From Candidatus Zhuqueibacterota bacterium (GTDB taxonomy: Bacteria; Electryoneota; RPQS01), in the NCBI GenBank assembly GCA_003818605.1, contig RPQS01000039.1, positions 1-35,315 of the forward strand: DNA of 35,315 nt, given 5' to 3'. Numbering within the stretch: position 1 is the stretch's first letter; each line of letters opens with the position of its first letter. Below the pieces are notes generated by a model. The model saw only the letters and a program-made list of their open reading frames with translations. It searched no databases and had not been told where the DNA came from. Positions 14,371 through 23,474 of the stretch are shown here, in pieces. The translations under genes were made by a program, and so were the position numbers.

Positions 14371-16828
14371 GACGATCCACTGAAATGGGGAGATCCGGCG
14401 GAAAAGCAAATCCCGAAACTGCTTTGACTTGATAAAAGAACGGTCCCGGCTCAGCTACAGCCTCCGTATCAACATATATTGTCGTATCGCTGGTACCGAT
14501 AGAATCAAATTCACCGGTAACGGAATCGGCTCGTTCAATAACATAGGCCAAAGCAAACCCCGACGGATTCCAGCGCAACTCAATACCTTCGGAGGTCCAA
14601 TATGCCGTCAATCCCATGGGCGATTCCGGAATCGCGGAAGTTGCCATAATCGGCACACTGACTACCGGCGTGATCACATCGTTGCTGTGTATTTCCAGCG
14701 CCGAATGCGAGATTTCTCCACAAAGCAGACTGCCGTCCACGAGTAATCTCAGCGTGTCGGTTTGACCGGGCGGCAGCATTCCGCTGGATGGGCTGACGGA
14801 AATCCAACGCGGTCCCGTCGCAAATCTGCGGGCGATATTATTGCCGACACCGGTTTGATTGGATAATATGGTTAAGCCCATGGAGCGCGTATCATTCTGA
14901 ATGGCGATGGTCGCGCTATTCAAACGAAGAGTGCCCATATTGCCGTAAAATATCCGGATATCGCCGTTAGATGTAATCAGGATTTGGAAATTGTATGTTC
15001 CTTGCGGCGATGTGCCGGCACGGACGTTTTCGTAATGTGCCGCGGCGGAATCCACTCCATTCGTCCAGAAACGAATATTCGTTCCGGCAAGCTGTGGCTT
15101 CAGATCATCCCACCAGCCGCAAATCGCGGCCGCCGGGCCGGACACCGAAGGCAGAGCCCGATTGGAAGAACTCGTATACGTACTGTCTATAAAGCTGATC
15201 CAGCCATTTGCGGAAATCCACAGCCGGCTGTAAAGATGTCCATAGAAAGGAAAATCGAATCCCAACGCGTACGGGCCGCGGACGGCGTCTCCTTCGGTTG
15301 TACCGAAAGTCAAGGGAGTCCCCAACGTAGAAATCGGCAACCACTGATAAGCCGGGCCGCAGGCTTCTTCGGAATCCTGCCAATGATAGCCGAAAGCATC
15401 CGGACCGCCTGTATCCCTTGTGGCCGCACCATTGGCAAATACCGCCGTCCAGGCCATGTCCCGGCCGCCGTTGTTACTCACATAGATTTCTCGAGTCGTT
15501 GTCTCTGTTGTCCCGACAGCGATATCCAAATCCATCGGAGTGACAACGGTCACAGGCGGCGCTTGTCCAAGCGTGCCGACATACCGCGCGAAAAACAGAT
15601 TTGCCTGAAGATTTTCCGCCGCGAGGGGAATAATGCGGCTGGGCGCAGGCCAGAAATTGTCGGTTTGATTACCCACTTCCGTACTCACGGAATACATTTT
15701 CTGATGCTGCGTGGTATCCCCGTACTCCCAATCGAAGGAACCGCCGTTTGTATTGTAAAGCAGCTCCCATGCGGTGCCGACCTCATAGGACACGCCGTTG
15801 ACGCTTTGAATAGCCGTCGCCATGGAGTCTACAATTAAACGGAATTCCACGTCGTCCTCGGTGATCCCCGTTCCGTGGAAATAGTTGGTTCCCCATGGAA
15901 TGAGTACGAGGTTTGAATATGTATGATAGTCTATACTGCCGACGAAATGGCGCGCGTTGATGAAATCGCGCAGTCCGGCCGTTTCCGGTTCGGAAAAGGC
16001 CGCCGCGCCACGATACGTAATATCGCTGGGATCTCCCGATGACCCTTCGTCATCCAAGCCCCAGGTATATCCCCAGTTTCGGTTCAGGTCTATCCCGTAG
16101 CTGCCATCATAGTTGAGACGGCGGTTTTTCCGGTACATGCCGCCGCCGTTCGGATTGGTCTGGCGGTTGTATTCATAGCCGTCGGGATTGACACAGGGAA
16201 CAAAAAAGAGTTCCCGATTATTCACAATTTCCGTAACCTGCGGATTCGTCCCGTAATTATCGAGCAGATAATTCATGAAGTAAATAACGACTTCCATACC
16301 CGCCGGCTCGCGAGCATGGATCAATGCATTATAAAATAGTTCCGGCTCATCCTCATCCACATCCGGATTATCGCTGATCTTCAAACACCACAAGTCGCGC
16401 GATTCGATGCTGGTTCCGACGGAAAAACGCGCGGTGGTTATGGCCGGGAATCGGCTGTGCATGGAATCCAGGACCGCTATGATTTCCGCCCATGTTTTGT
16501 ATCCGCCCATATCATCCAAATGCCCTTCGTCCCGCGCCCGATCGGCATAGAATCGTTCCAGATCCTCATGAATCACTTCATGTCGAAATCCCGCCCGGTT
16601 CAGCAGATCAAGATCTTCGGGCCGAGCGACAATCATGGGTTCGTATTTTGTAGGACCCGGAACAACATCCAACTGCAGGGAGAGCAACTCCTTGAGGCGC
16701 ACGTCCGATGCGACGTCTACTTTAACTAATGCATGATGGCGGTATTCGGATCCGGCATAAACGACAAGACTCCCAAACAAGGGAAGTGCGGTCAAAAAAA
16801 GTACACAAATAATTCTCCGCAAGAGCAT
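14357..16828 (-). CDS. secreted M14 zinc carboxypeptidase with accessory beta-rich and FN3-like domains
   Basis: An exported metallopeptidase of 823 residues. A signal peptide (1-25) and a propeptide-like region lead to the catalytic domain (about 105-415). Zinc ligands are His171 and Glu174 (HAREPAG) and His302 (SIDYHTYS), and the catalytic base is Glu384 (VSTEVGNQ). Substrate-binding stretches NPDGYEYNR and DLNRNW are present. After it come a beta-sandwich linker (IYVSNNGGRDMAWTA), a module of about 190 residues with YGHLYSRLWISANGWISF and WWDDL, another sandwich segment, and an FN3-like domain (about 735-815). The C-terminus lacks a type IX sorting domain. It follows the subtilase by 39 bases, so the two are probably co-transcribed and act together on external proteins. 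Confidence 0.92.
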   Translation of the reverse strand: MLLRRIICVLFLTALPLFGSLVVYAGSEYRHHALVKVDVASDVRLKELLSLQLDVVPGPTKYEPMIVARPEDLDLLNRAGFRHEVIHEDLERFYADRARDEGHLDDMGGYKTWAEIIAVLDSMHSRFPAITTARFSVGTSIESRDLWCLKISDNPDVDEDEPELFYNALIHAREPAGMEVVIYFMNYLLDNYGTNPQVTEIVNNRELFFVPCVNPDGYEYNRQTNPNGGGMYRKNRRLNYDGSYGIDLNRNWGYTWGLDDEGSSGDPSDITYRGAAAFSEPETAGLRDFINARHFVGSIDYHTYSNLVLIPWGTNYFHGTGITEDDVEFRLIVDSMATAIQSVNGVSYEVGTAWELLYNTNGGSFDWEYGDTTQHQKMYSVSTEVGNQTDNFWPAPSRIIPLAAENLQANLFFARYVGTLGQAPPVTVVTPMDLDIAVGTTETTTREIYVSNNGGRDMAWTAVFANGAATRDTGGPDAFGYHWQDSEEACGPAYQWLPISTLGTPLTFGTTEGDAVRGPYALGFDFPFYGHLYSRLWISANGWISFIDSTYTSSSNRALPSVSGPAAAICGWWDDLKPQLAGTNIRFWTNGVDSAAAHYENVRAGTSPQGTYNFQILITSNGDIRIFYGNMGTLRLNSATIAIQNDTRSMGLTILSNQTGVGNNIARRFATGPRWISVSPSSGMLPPGQTDTLRLLVDGSLLCGEISHSALEIHSNDVITPVVSVPIMATSAIPESPMGLTAYWTSEGIELRWNPSGFALAYVIERADSVTGEFDSIGTSDTTIYVDTEAVAEPGPFFYQVKAVSGFAFPPDLPISVDRRDQR

Positions 16829-16867
16829 TCTCCATTTCCAGTCTGTTTCCGAACACGGATGCAGGCT

Positions 16868-19800
16868 TTAGGGTTCATCGCACAACCGAACGTCGAAAAA
16901 CCGAATGTGCCGGTCTTGATACGGCAGCGTAATAAAAGTATCCGTGACCGATGCCTCCCGATAATCCAGCGGCGCATCAAGGGATGCTCCGCTGTATACG
17001 CAATAACGCGGTGCCGGAACGCGATCCCAAATCAACCGGATGCCGTCTACATCGGGAATAATCAGGAGATGCAGATTATCCGCCGCCGGCATGCTCTGCA
17101 TATTGACCTGCACTAAAAGCTCTGGCGATTGCGGATCGGTGGATCGGATTCCGATCGGCCAGGAGCGTTCACCAAAACTCAAAGTCCGGTTCTGAATTTT
17201 CAGCGGAATCCTCAGCGAATCCTGCCCGCCGATTACTCCCTGTTGATGATCCTGCATCGTACAACGGACACTCGCCGTATCAGGACAATAAAATCGCACT
17301 AATGTATTACTCTGTAAAAAGGCCTGGCAATAAGCCAACTGAACCACTTCCGCCGCGTTTTTACCCTTCACGCCCACCGTGCCGTTATTGAGCGGCGTAG
17401 ACATGGCGGCATACACGAATTCGATCATGCCGTCCGGGTAGAGAATAGTCTGGAACGTATTGGCTCCGCTCTCGTGATAGCGGCGAATCTGATTCCACTG
17501 AATGATAAAGCGGTTTTGCGCCGCATCATAGTACTTCAGTACCGCTCCGCCCGAAGTGATGTCCAGATCCACCCAATAGGGAGACAGCAAATAGTACGGA
17601 TCATGCTGATCGCTGAGCGGATTCGGATTCCACGATCTGTCGTTATTCCAGGAGACAAACGACAGATATCCATTGGAGCATACCACTAAACGGTCAAAAT
17701 ATCGGCCATACATCGGAAACAACCACGGCAGAATTTGCGTATCGGTCGTGGTATCGTCGCGGGCAATCCCCAGATTCACTCCCAAACCGGAAATGTCCGT
17801 AAATTGATAAGCCGGACCTCCGGTTAGGCGCGAGCTGGTCCAGGAATAATTTCCGATTATTTCTCCAACAATGTTCGCGGCGAATCCCGCCGGAGCCGTT
17901 CCCGTATTCCTGATTACGATTGCCGTATCAACGGTGACTCCCGCCGCCGCGGACAGATCAAGAACCGGATTGAGAAGCTCCAGATGCGGAGTACCGGGCA
18001 GCCGGTCTCCCGCCGTGAAACGAATGGCCCTGCCATTCTGGATTGGATTGGCGTGCGCGGGATAAGCTCCATTATATGCGTACTGCAGAGAACCCGTGCC
18101 GGATAACCCTTCGATACCCACGGTGCACCCGTTTTTTTCGGATAATTCCTCATACCGGCACTCTAAAACGGCATCTCCGGTGGTCGTGGGATACACTGCC
18201 GGATCGTAAATAACTAATTGGAATGTCTCATTCCCCTGGCCGTCATAACGAGGCACGTTTTTCCATTCCAGAATAAACGCGGCCTCTGCCGGTTCATAAT
18301 AGGAACAGATATCTCCGCCCAAATTGTCACATAGATCATCCCAAAACGGATAGATGACGGGAGCCATGCCCCGCGGCAACGTCGTGTTCGTGTATTCGAG
18401 GAACGGATTAATGAAACTCGCGTTGCCGTTCGAATTCAGGTACAACCGGTTTCGTGTCACTCCGTAAAACCGTATTGGAAACGGCGCGGCCAAAGCGGCC
18501 GCCGCATCGTTGCTGAGATTGTGAATGATCCCCTTGCCGCCCGCCGACGGAACGATTTCCTTCCATTTATATACCGGACCACCGGGATCGTAATCATCGC
18601 AGACTTGATACCCGTAGCTGTCCCGGTTGCTGCACAGATGACTTGGATTGACCGGGAGAATGATCTCGATATCGGTAGCTCCTCTTCCGTACACTTCAAT
18701 CGCCGGGACGATTCCTTCCGCACAATAGCCGTTCGATGCATGCACGCTATAGGTGCCGGCGTGAAGGGTGGTATGAAAGAATCCGTTTGCGTCGGCCTCG
18801 CAAACGGGGATGGCCGGATCGGATACCCAGACCTGAGAACCTGCACCGGATTGACCGAGACATGTCGTAACCGTTCCCCGCAGCAGACCGCAGGTACTCG
18901 ACAGATTGAGAATAACTTCCAGAGACAGCGTGTCTCCCGGTAATATGCTCAAAGGTATTCTCGTCGTGTCATAGGTCGGCGAATGTATCTGTAAAACAAA
19001 CGGCCATTGCGCCGGAACAGGCAGAGTGAAGAATCCATTGCTGTCGCATTTGCACCACTGCGGATTTCCGGCAATCGTCACGACAGCGGCAAGGTTGAAG
19101 CCGTAGACATCGGATACCTGTCCGGATACCCACCCTATACCTCCTAAAGCGCCCATCACAGCCGCATAGGCGTCTATCTGACCATAACCATATGTGTTAT
19201 CTTCACCATCCACCCCCAAATCTACGGCCGTCAGCAGCATGATCTTTTTCAAAGAATCGGGCGTAAGCAGCGGATTGGCTTCCAGCATCAAAGCCGCCGT
19301 CCCTGCCGCATGCGGGGCTGCGAACGAGGTCCCTGTTCCTAAGGCATACGTTGTTCCGAGGCACGTGCTGCGGATACTGCATCCCGGAGCAACCAGTTCG
19401 GGTTTGATTTGCAACGCAGGATCTGGTGAACAAGGGCTCGGTCCGCGGCTGGATTTGCTGTAAATGGAGCCGGTGGTGTTATTGTAGGCTCCCACAGCGA
19501 AAGAATTCGTGGCGGTTACAGCGCGATCCGCAGGAATGCGTATCGTCTGCTCCCCCATTTCGCCCTCATTCCCTGCCGCCCAAAAGATGGATATGCCCGC
19601 CGCCTCGCAATTGTCCAATGCGGTGTTAAAGATCGTGTAGCATGGCTGAATTGAACTGGATTCCAGTCCCCAAGAGCAGGAAAGAACACGGGGTATATCT
19701 TCGAATGTTTCCGGATTTCCGTCCGGATCAATAGCCCATTCAAATGCTTCGATCGCCGTGGAGACGATCGTGGGACTGCTGGACATACCGATGCGCGCGG

Positions 19801-20575
19801 CAATGAACTGCGCCCCCCAGGCCACACCGACGGTATCTCTCTCCACCATCCCGCAGAGAATACCCATGGTTTGCGAACCATGCCCTACCGCATCGGTGGG
19901 TGTAGTCGTGGAACCCGCCAGATCGAGCCAGCATTCGGAATACGGATGACCGCAGTTTCCTCTCCAGTGAGTCGTCAATGCGGGATGGGTGCCGTTGACT
20001 CCCGAATCAAACGTAGAGACAATAATACCCGCCCCGGTAATACCCATCGCCCACACTTCCGGAGCACGGATACTCCGCAATCCCAATCCTGCTTCGGCAT
20101 CATCCAACGTTCGTTGCCCGCGGACTGGTTCCACGTCCGGCCTAACGAAAGTAATCTCGTAGTCCGGCTCGACGCGGTCAACTCCCGGCATCGCGGCTAA
20201 CAAATCAAACGCATGCGCCGTTCCCCGAACCGCAATCACATTGACAATGAAGAAGGGCCGATAACTCAGGATTTCGCCTTCCGCCTGCAATGCGTTTATC
20301 GTTTCAATCAACGGACTTTGTGAATTCGCAACAGCGTTTTTTAGGTCGAAAACAACGGATCGGTGCCGCCGCTGAAGGTCACGCATGTGATGAACCGGCT
20401 GGCTATTCCGAGCTTGCAGGTCAGCCTGCGCCCGGAGAACGACCAGACGATTCTCGTATGGCGGCAATTGTGATTCAGTAAGACGTTCGGAAGCAAAGGA
20501 GGAGGGTCCGTTCCAGAGGATTAACAGCAGGCTGATGACGAAAACAATCCAGGATCGCCCACGGGTACGAATCAT
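16868..20575 (-). CDS. secreted subtilisin-like serine protease (S8) with accessory modules
   Basis: A very large exported protease of 1235 residues. I take the ATG at 20575, which opens a clean signal peptide (RSWIVFVISLLLILWNG); a TTG further up (20638) would add a non-signal extension. An I9-type propeptide (about 40-145) precedes the catalytic domain, with Asp190 (STFDSGVNG), His232 (GHGSQTMGI), Asn336 (AAGNEG) and Ser417 (GTSFAAPHAAG). Two segments resembling the carboxypeptidase regulatory-like fold follow (LRGTVTTCLGQSGAG). Then come two copies of a beta-rich module shared with the neighbouring carboxypeptidase (LYLNSNGNASF-FWDDL and LVVCSNGYLSF-YWVDL), a sandwich domain and an FN3-like end. 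No type IX sorting signal is seen at the C-terminus. Confidence 0.93.
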   Translation of the reverse strand: MIRTRGRSWIVFVISLLLILWNGPSSFASERLTESQLPPYENRLVVLRAQADLQARNSQPVHHMRDLQRRHRSVVFDLKNAVANSQSPLIETINALQAEGEILSYRPFFIVNVIAVRGTAHAFDLLAAMPGVDRVEPDYEITFVRPDVEPVRGQRTLDDAEAGLGLRSIRAPEVWAMGITGAGIIVSTFDSGVNGTHPALTTHWRGNCGHPYSECWLDLAGSTTTPTDAVGHGSQTMGILCGMVERDTVGVAWGAQFIAARIGMSSSPTIVSTAIEAFEWAIDPDGNPETFEDIPRVLSCSWGLESSSIQPCYTIFNTALDNCEAAGISIFWAAGNEGEMGEQTIRIPADRAVTATNSFAVGAYNNTTGSIYSKSSRGPSPCSPDPALQIKPELVAPGCSIRSTCLGTTYALGTGTSFAAPHAAGTAALMLEANPLLTPDSLKKIMLLTAVDLGVDGEDNTYGYGQIDAYAAVMGALGGIGWVSGQVSDVYGFNLAAVVTIAGNPQWCKCDSNGFFTLPVPAQWPFVLQIHSPTYDTTRIPLSILPGDTLSLEVILNLSSTCGLLRGTVTTCLGQSGAGSQVWVSDPAIPVCEADANGFFHTTLHAGTYSVHASNGYCAEGIVPAIEVYGRGATDIEIILPVNPSHLCSNRDSYGYQVCDDYDPGGPVYKWKEIVPSAGGKGIIHNLSNDAAAALAAPFPIRFYGVTRNRLYLNSNGNASFINPFLEYTNTTLPRGMAPVIYPFWDDLCDNLGGDICSYYEPAEAAFILEWKNVPRYDGQGNETFQLVIYDPAVYPTTTGDAVLECRYEELSEKNGCTVGIEGLSGTGSLQYAYNGAYPAHANPIQNGRAIRFTAGDRLPGTPHLELLNPVLDLSAAAGVTVDTAIVIRNTGTAPAGFAANIVGEIIGNYSWTSSRLTGGPAYQFTDISGLGVNLGIARDDTTTDTQILPWLFPMYGRYFDRLVVCSNGYLSFVSWNNDRSWNPNPLSDQHDPYYLLSPYWVDLDITSGGAVLKYYDAAQNRFIIQWNQIRRYHESGANTFQTILYPDGMIEFVYAAMSTPLNNGTVGVKGKNAAEVVQLAYCQAFLQSNTLVRFYCPDTASVRCTMQDHQQGVIGGQDSLRIPLKIQNRTLSFGERSWPIGIRSTDPQSPELLVQVNMQSMPAADNLHLLIIPDVDGIRLIWDRVPAPRYCVYSGASLDAPLDYREASVTDTFITLPYQDRHIRFFDVRLCDEP

Positions 20576-20935
20576 TCGTTCGGCTCGCGTCGAAAAGTTC
20601 GTATTCAAATGTGCTGGGGTCTTCGGAAGCTTATACAACGTGGTCAGATGACTTGACAGTTAGTTTTATCCGTTTCGGGCCTTTTCATCGTCAGCAATAT
20701 AATATACAAACGAAACTACAAGTCCGCTATCCGCCGCCGCAAGGTTATTGATTTTTTCAATTTGTTCCGATCTTGCCCTTTTTGCAAATTTCTCGTAACT
20801 TAATCTATTACTTTTAGTTTCTTGCCGGAACATGGGCAGTATTTTACACACACGCCTCTCATCCATCAAACTATTTGCCGCTTCATTCGTCTAAGCTATG
20901 AGCACTACAGATAACCGCAGATCACCCATCCTGGC
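20576..20935. other. divergent intergenic region, nothing firmly identified
   Basis: A 360-base A+T-rich gap between the start codons of the subtilase (minus) and the TPR gene (plus), which must hold both promoters. Isolated TATAAT (20698-20703, plus) and TTGACA (20653-20658, plus) motifs are present, but none has a partner box at the right spacing. The best plus-strand pairs are weak (TTGCCG 20875-20880 with TATGAG 20897-20902). I see no RNA gene and no convincing ORF. Confidence 0.5.
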
Positions 20936-21991
20936 ATGAACCATTCATCACAACATCCGTTGAAATATTTTATTCTAATTGTTTTATTAATATGCTCATC
21001 GGCATTCGGATTACCGGTATTCGCTACGTCGCCAATAGAATACTTCCCGGCACTAATGGACACACTCATGGGAGGGCATTACGCGGAGGCACATCAGTTA
21101 AGTTCAATAATTTACGCTGATTATCCTCAGCATCCGGCAACAACATATTCTCGTATTGCTATATTATACAGTCATATAATTGATCTTGAAGACACAACCG
21201 GGCAAGCGGAATTCATTTCTTTGGTAGATTCGTGCGTCCGACAGTGTGAATCATGGAGGAAAGCTCATCCGGACGAACCAGCCTTCATCGCTTGGATCAA
21301 GGGAAGCGCCTTATCGTCACGGGGGATAATCCTTTACCGGGCGGGAAAGACTGTAGCCGGGCTTAGGCAATTGGTTTCTGCCCGCGGTGATTTTGACGAA
21401 GCCATATCTCTGGATTCCACTTTTTTCGATGCACAATTCGGGAGAGGAACATATCGTTCCGCAGTCGGACGGAATGCCTCTTTATTAGCGTGGCTTCCGT
21501 TGATTCCCAGCGCGGAAGAAGGTTGGCAGGATTTACAGGTCGCTGCCTTAAAATCACGCTGGTCCCGCTATGCCGCGTTGAACGCCATGGCTTGGTTTGC
21601 GCTGGATGACCGCAACTTTGCGCTGGTTGACAGCATTACATCCGTCGGTCTTGCACGATTTCCGGAAAGCCGCAGTTTTCTCTGGCCGCGCATGGCGATG
21701 TATGAACGCCAGGAGATGTGGACTGAAACCGCCCAAATAGCGGAATTGTTGTTGAAACAATATTCGAGTCATCCGGACAACAACGGCTATGAAACCACCG
21801 GCTTGCACTGGCGGCTGATGCAATGTGCCGATTCACTCGGGAAACCGGCGGAAGCCGAAGCTTTTGCGCGGGCGGGAATCTCCGCCTTTCGCACTCCGGC
21901 CGCCGCCGAACGGAGAAAAGGCAAGCTGGCCGAAATGAAAAAAAGACTCGAACGAATTTCAACCGAAGCGGGGCAAAAATCCGGTGAGTAA
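20936..21991 (+). CDS. exported TPR-like protein, function unknown
   Basis: A 351-residue protein with a signal peptide (hydrophobic stretch FILIVLLICSSAFGL, cleavage near residue 30). The rest is almost all helical with degenerate tetratricopeptide-like repeats, for example AEAHQLSSIIYADYPQHPAT, GKTVAGLRQLVSARGDFDEA and TAQIAELLLKQYSSHPDN. The C-terminus is charged. It is probably periplasmic, and a scaffold role is the usual one for this fold; nothing points to a partner. The ATG has no clear ribosome-binding site. It overlaps the CCA-adding enzyme gene by 8 bases and so probably shares its transcript. Confidence 0.8.
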   Translation: MNHSSQHPLKYFILIVLLICSSAFGLPVFATSPIEYFPALMDTLMGGHYAEAHQLSSIIYADYPQHPATTYSRIAILYSHIIDLEDTTGQAEFISLVDSCVRQCESWRKAHPDEPAFIAWIKGSALSSRGIILYRAGKTVAGLRQLVSARGDFDEAISLDSTFFDAQFGRGTYRSAVGRNASLLAWLPLIPSAEEGWQDLQVAALKSRWSRYAALNAMAWFALDDRNFALVDSITSVGLARFPESRSFLWPRMAMYERQEMWTETAQIAELLLKQYSSHPDNNGYETTGLHWRLMQCADSLGKPAEAEAFARAGISAFRTPAAAERRKGKLAEMKKRLERISTEAGQKSGE

Positions 21992-23474
21992 ACGAGCCGC
22001 GACAACCACCCGCGTTTTTAACCGCTCCGATTCCAAACTTCTCGATAAACTGGGGTGTTTTGCCGATGCGGAGCATATACCCTTGTTCGCAGTCGGCGGC
22101 TATGTGCGGGATCGTTTGCTCGGTCTTCCCCTCAAGAAGGAAATTGATTTTACCGTCATCGGCGACGCCGTGTCTTTTTCGCAGAAATTAGCCGGGCATT
22201 TAGGTGTGCGAAGTCCGGTGATTTTTGAACGGTTCGGTACGGCGATGGTGCCTTATCGCGGTTTTCGGTTGGACTTTGTGACCGCACGCAAAGAGGCCTA
22301 TCAGGAAGACTCGCGCAAGCCGCACGTTCTGCCCGCCGGATTGGAGGCGGACTTGCTGCGGCGCGATTTTACGGTCAATGCGATGGCGGCCGGATTGAAC
22401 TCTGGAAACTATGGAGAACTCATTGACCTCTTCGGCGGCGTGGATGATCTGAAGGCAAAGGTGCTGCGTACTCCGCTTGAACCGGAACGCACATTTTCGG
22501 AAGATCCGCTGCGCATTCTGCGGGCGATTCGTTTCGCCGCACAACTCGAATTCGCCATTGACAAGCAAACGCGCGAAGCTCTTGAGCGCATGGTGGACCG
22601 GCTGAAAATCATCAGCCAGGAACGGATCACCGAAGAGCTTTTCAAGCTGCTCTCCACCAAGCAGCCTTCCATCGGTCTCCGTTTGCTCTATCTCACCGGA
22701 GTCATGGAAGTAATTCTTCCCGAGATCAGCCGTCTTTCGGGCGTGGAACAAATTGGACCTCACCATCACAAAGACGTCTTTGAGCATACGCTGCAAGTTG
22801 TGGATCAGATCGCACTTTTAACCGACGATCCTGCAATGCGGCTGGCGGCGTTGATGCACGATATAGCCAAACCGCGCACGAAAAAATTCGTGGCTGGAAC
22901 CGGCTGGACGTTTCACGGACACGAGGATTTAGGCTCGCGAATGATGAAGCCGATCTCCCGCCGTCTGAAGCTGTCGGAAACTGATTGCCTCAAACTTGGG
23001 AAAATCGTCGCTCTCCACATGCGGCCGATTAATCTCACGCACGAGGGTGTTACCGATAGCGCGGTTAGGCGGTTGATTGTGGATGCGGATGAAGACTTAG
23101 AAGACCTGTTGACCCTATGCCGGGCGGATATCACATCTTCTAAGCCTAATAAAGTCAAAAGATACCTTGAAAAATTCGAACTGCTCCGCACGCGCATCGC
23201 GGAAGTGATCGAAAAAGACAATCTCCGCGCTTTTCAAAGCCCCGTTCGCGGGGAAGAAATCATGGCTGTCTGCAACATAACCCCCGGTCCCTTAGTCGGA
23301 AAGATAAAGACAGCACTGGAAGATGCGATCCTTGACGGCCGGGTTCCCAATGAACACGATGCCGTTCTTGCCTATCTTCACGAAATAAAATCCCAATTTA
23401 TAGGGCTTAAAGCCACCCATGAGACTTCGAGTTCTGCTGCTGGGAATCCTCCTCGCGGGAAGCGTTCTCGCTGA
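21984..23474 (+). CDS. cca: CCA tRNA nucleotidyltransferase (class II, with HD domain)
   Basis: Adds or repairs the 3' CCA of tRNAs. The 496-residue protein has a nucleotidyltransferase head with GGYVRDRLLG (38-47), EIDFTVIGD (53-61), RLDFVT (95-100), RRDFTVNAMA (126-135) and the neck motif EDPLRILRAIRFA (173-185). A C-terminal HD domain follows (HHHKDVFEHTL, His292-Asp293 in MHDIAKP). The first residue of the usual D-x-D metal motif is Glu53 rather than Asp. The start is a GTG that overlaps the TPR gene. The C-terminal 18 residues overlap the tolC-like gene in another frame and look like read-through into its signal-peptide region. Confidence 0.93.
   Translation: MSKRAATTTRVFNRSDSKLLDKLGCFADAEHIPLFAVGGYVRDRLLGLPLKKEIDFTVIGDAVSFSQKLAGHLGVRSPVIFERFGTAMVPYRGFRLDFVTARKEAYQEDSRKPHVLPAGLEADLLRRDFTVNAMAAGLNSGNYGELIDLFGGVDDLKAKVLRTPLEPERTFSEDPLRILRAIRFAAQLEFAIDKQTREALERMVDRLKIISQERITEELFKLLSTKQPSIGLRLLYLTGVMEVILPEISRLSGVEQIGPHHHKDVFEHTLQVVDQIALLTDDPAMRLAALMHDIAKPRTKKFVAGTGWTFHGHEDLGSRMMKPISRRLKLSETDCLKLGKIVALHMRPINLTHEGVTDSAVRRLIVDADEDLEDLLTLCRADITSSKPNKVKRYLEKFELLRTRIAEVIEKDNLRAFQSPVRGEEIMAVCNITPGPLVGKIKTALEDAILDGRVPNEHDAVLAYLHEIKSQFIGLKATHETSSSAAGNPPRGKRSR

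Noticed and set aside
20664-20869. A 67-codon minus-strand frame in the gap between the subtilase and TPR genes.
   Set aside because: No ribosome-binding site before its TTG or ATG, A+T-rich sequence, no recognisable motif and no operon context.
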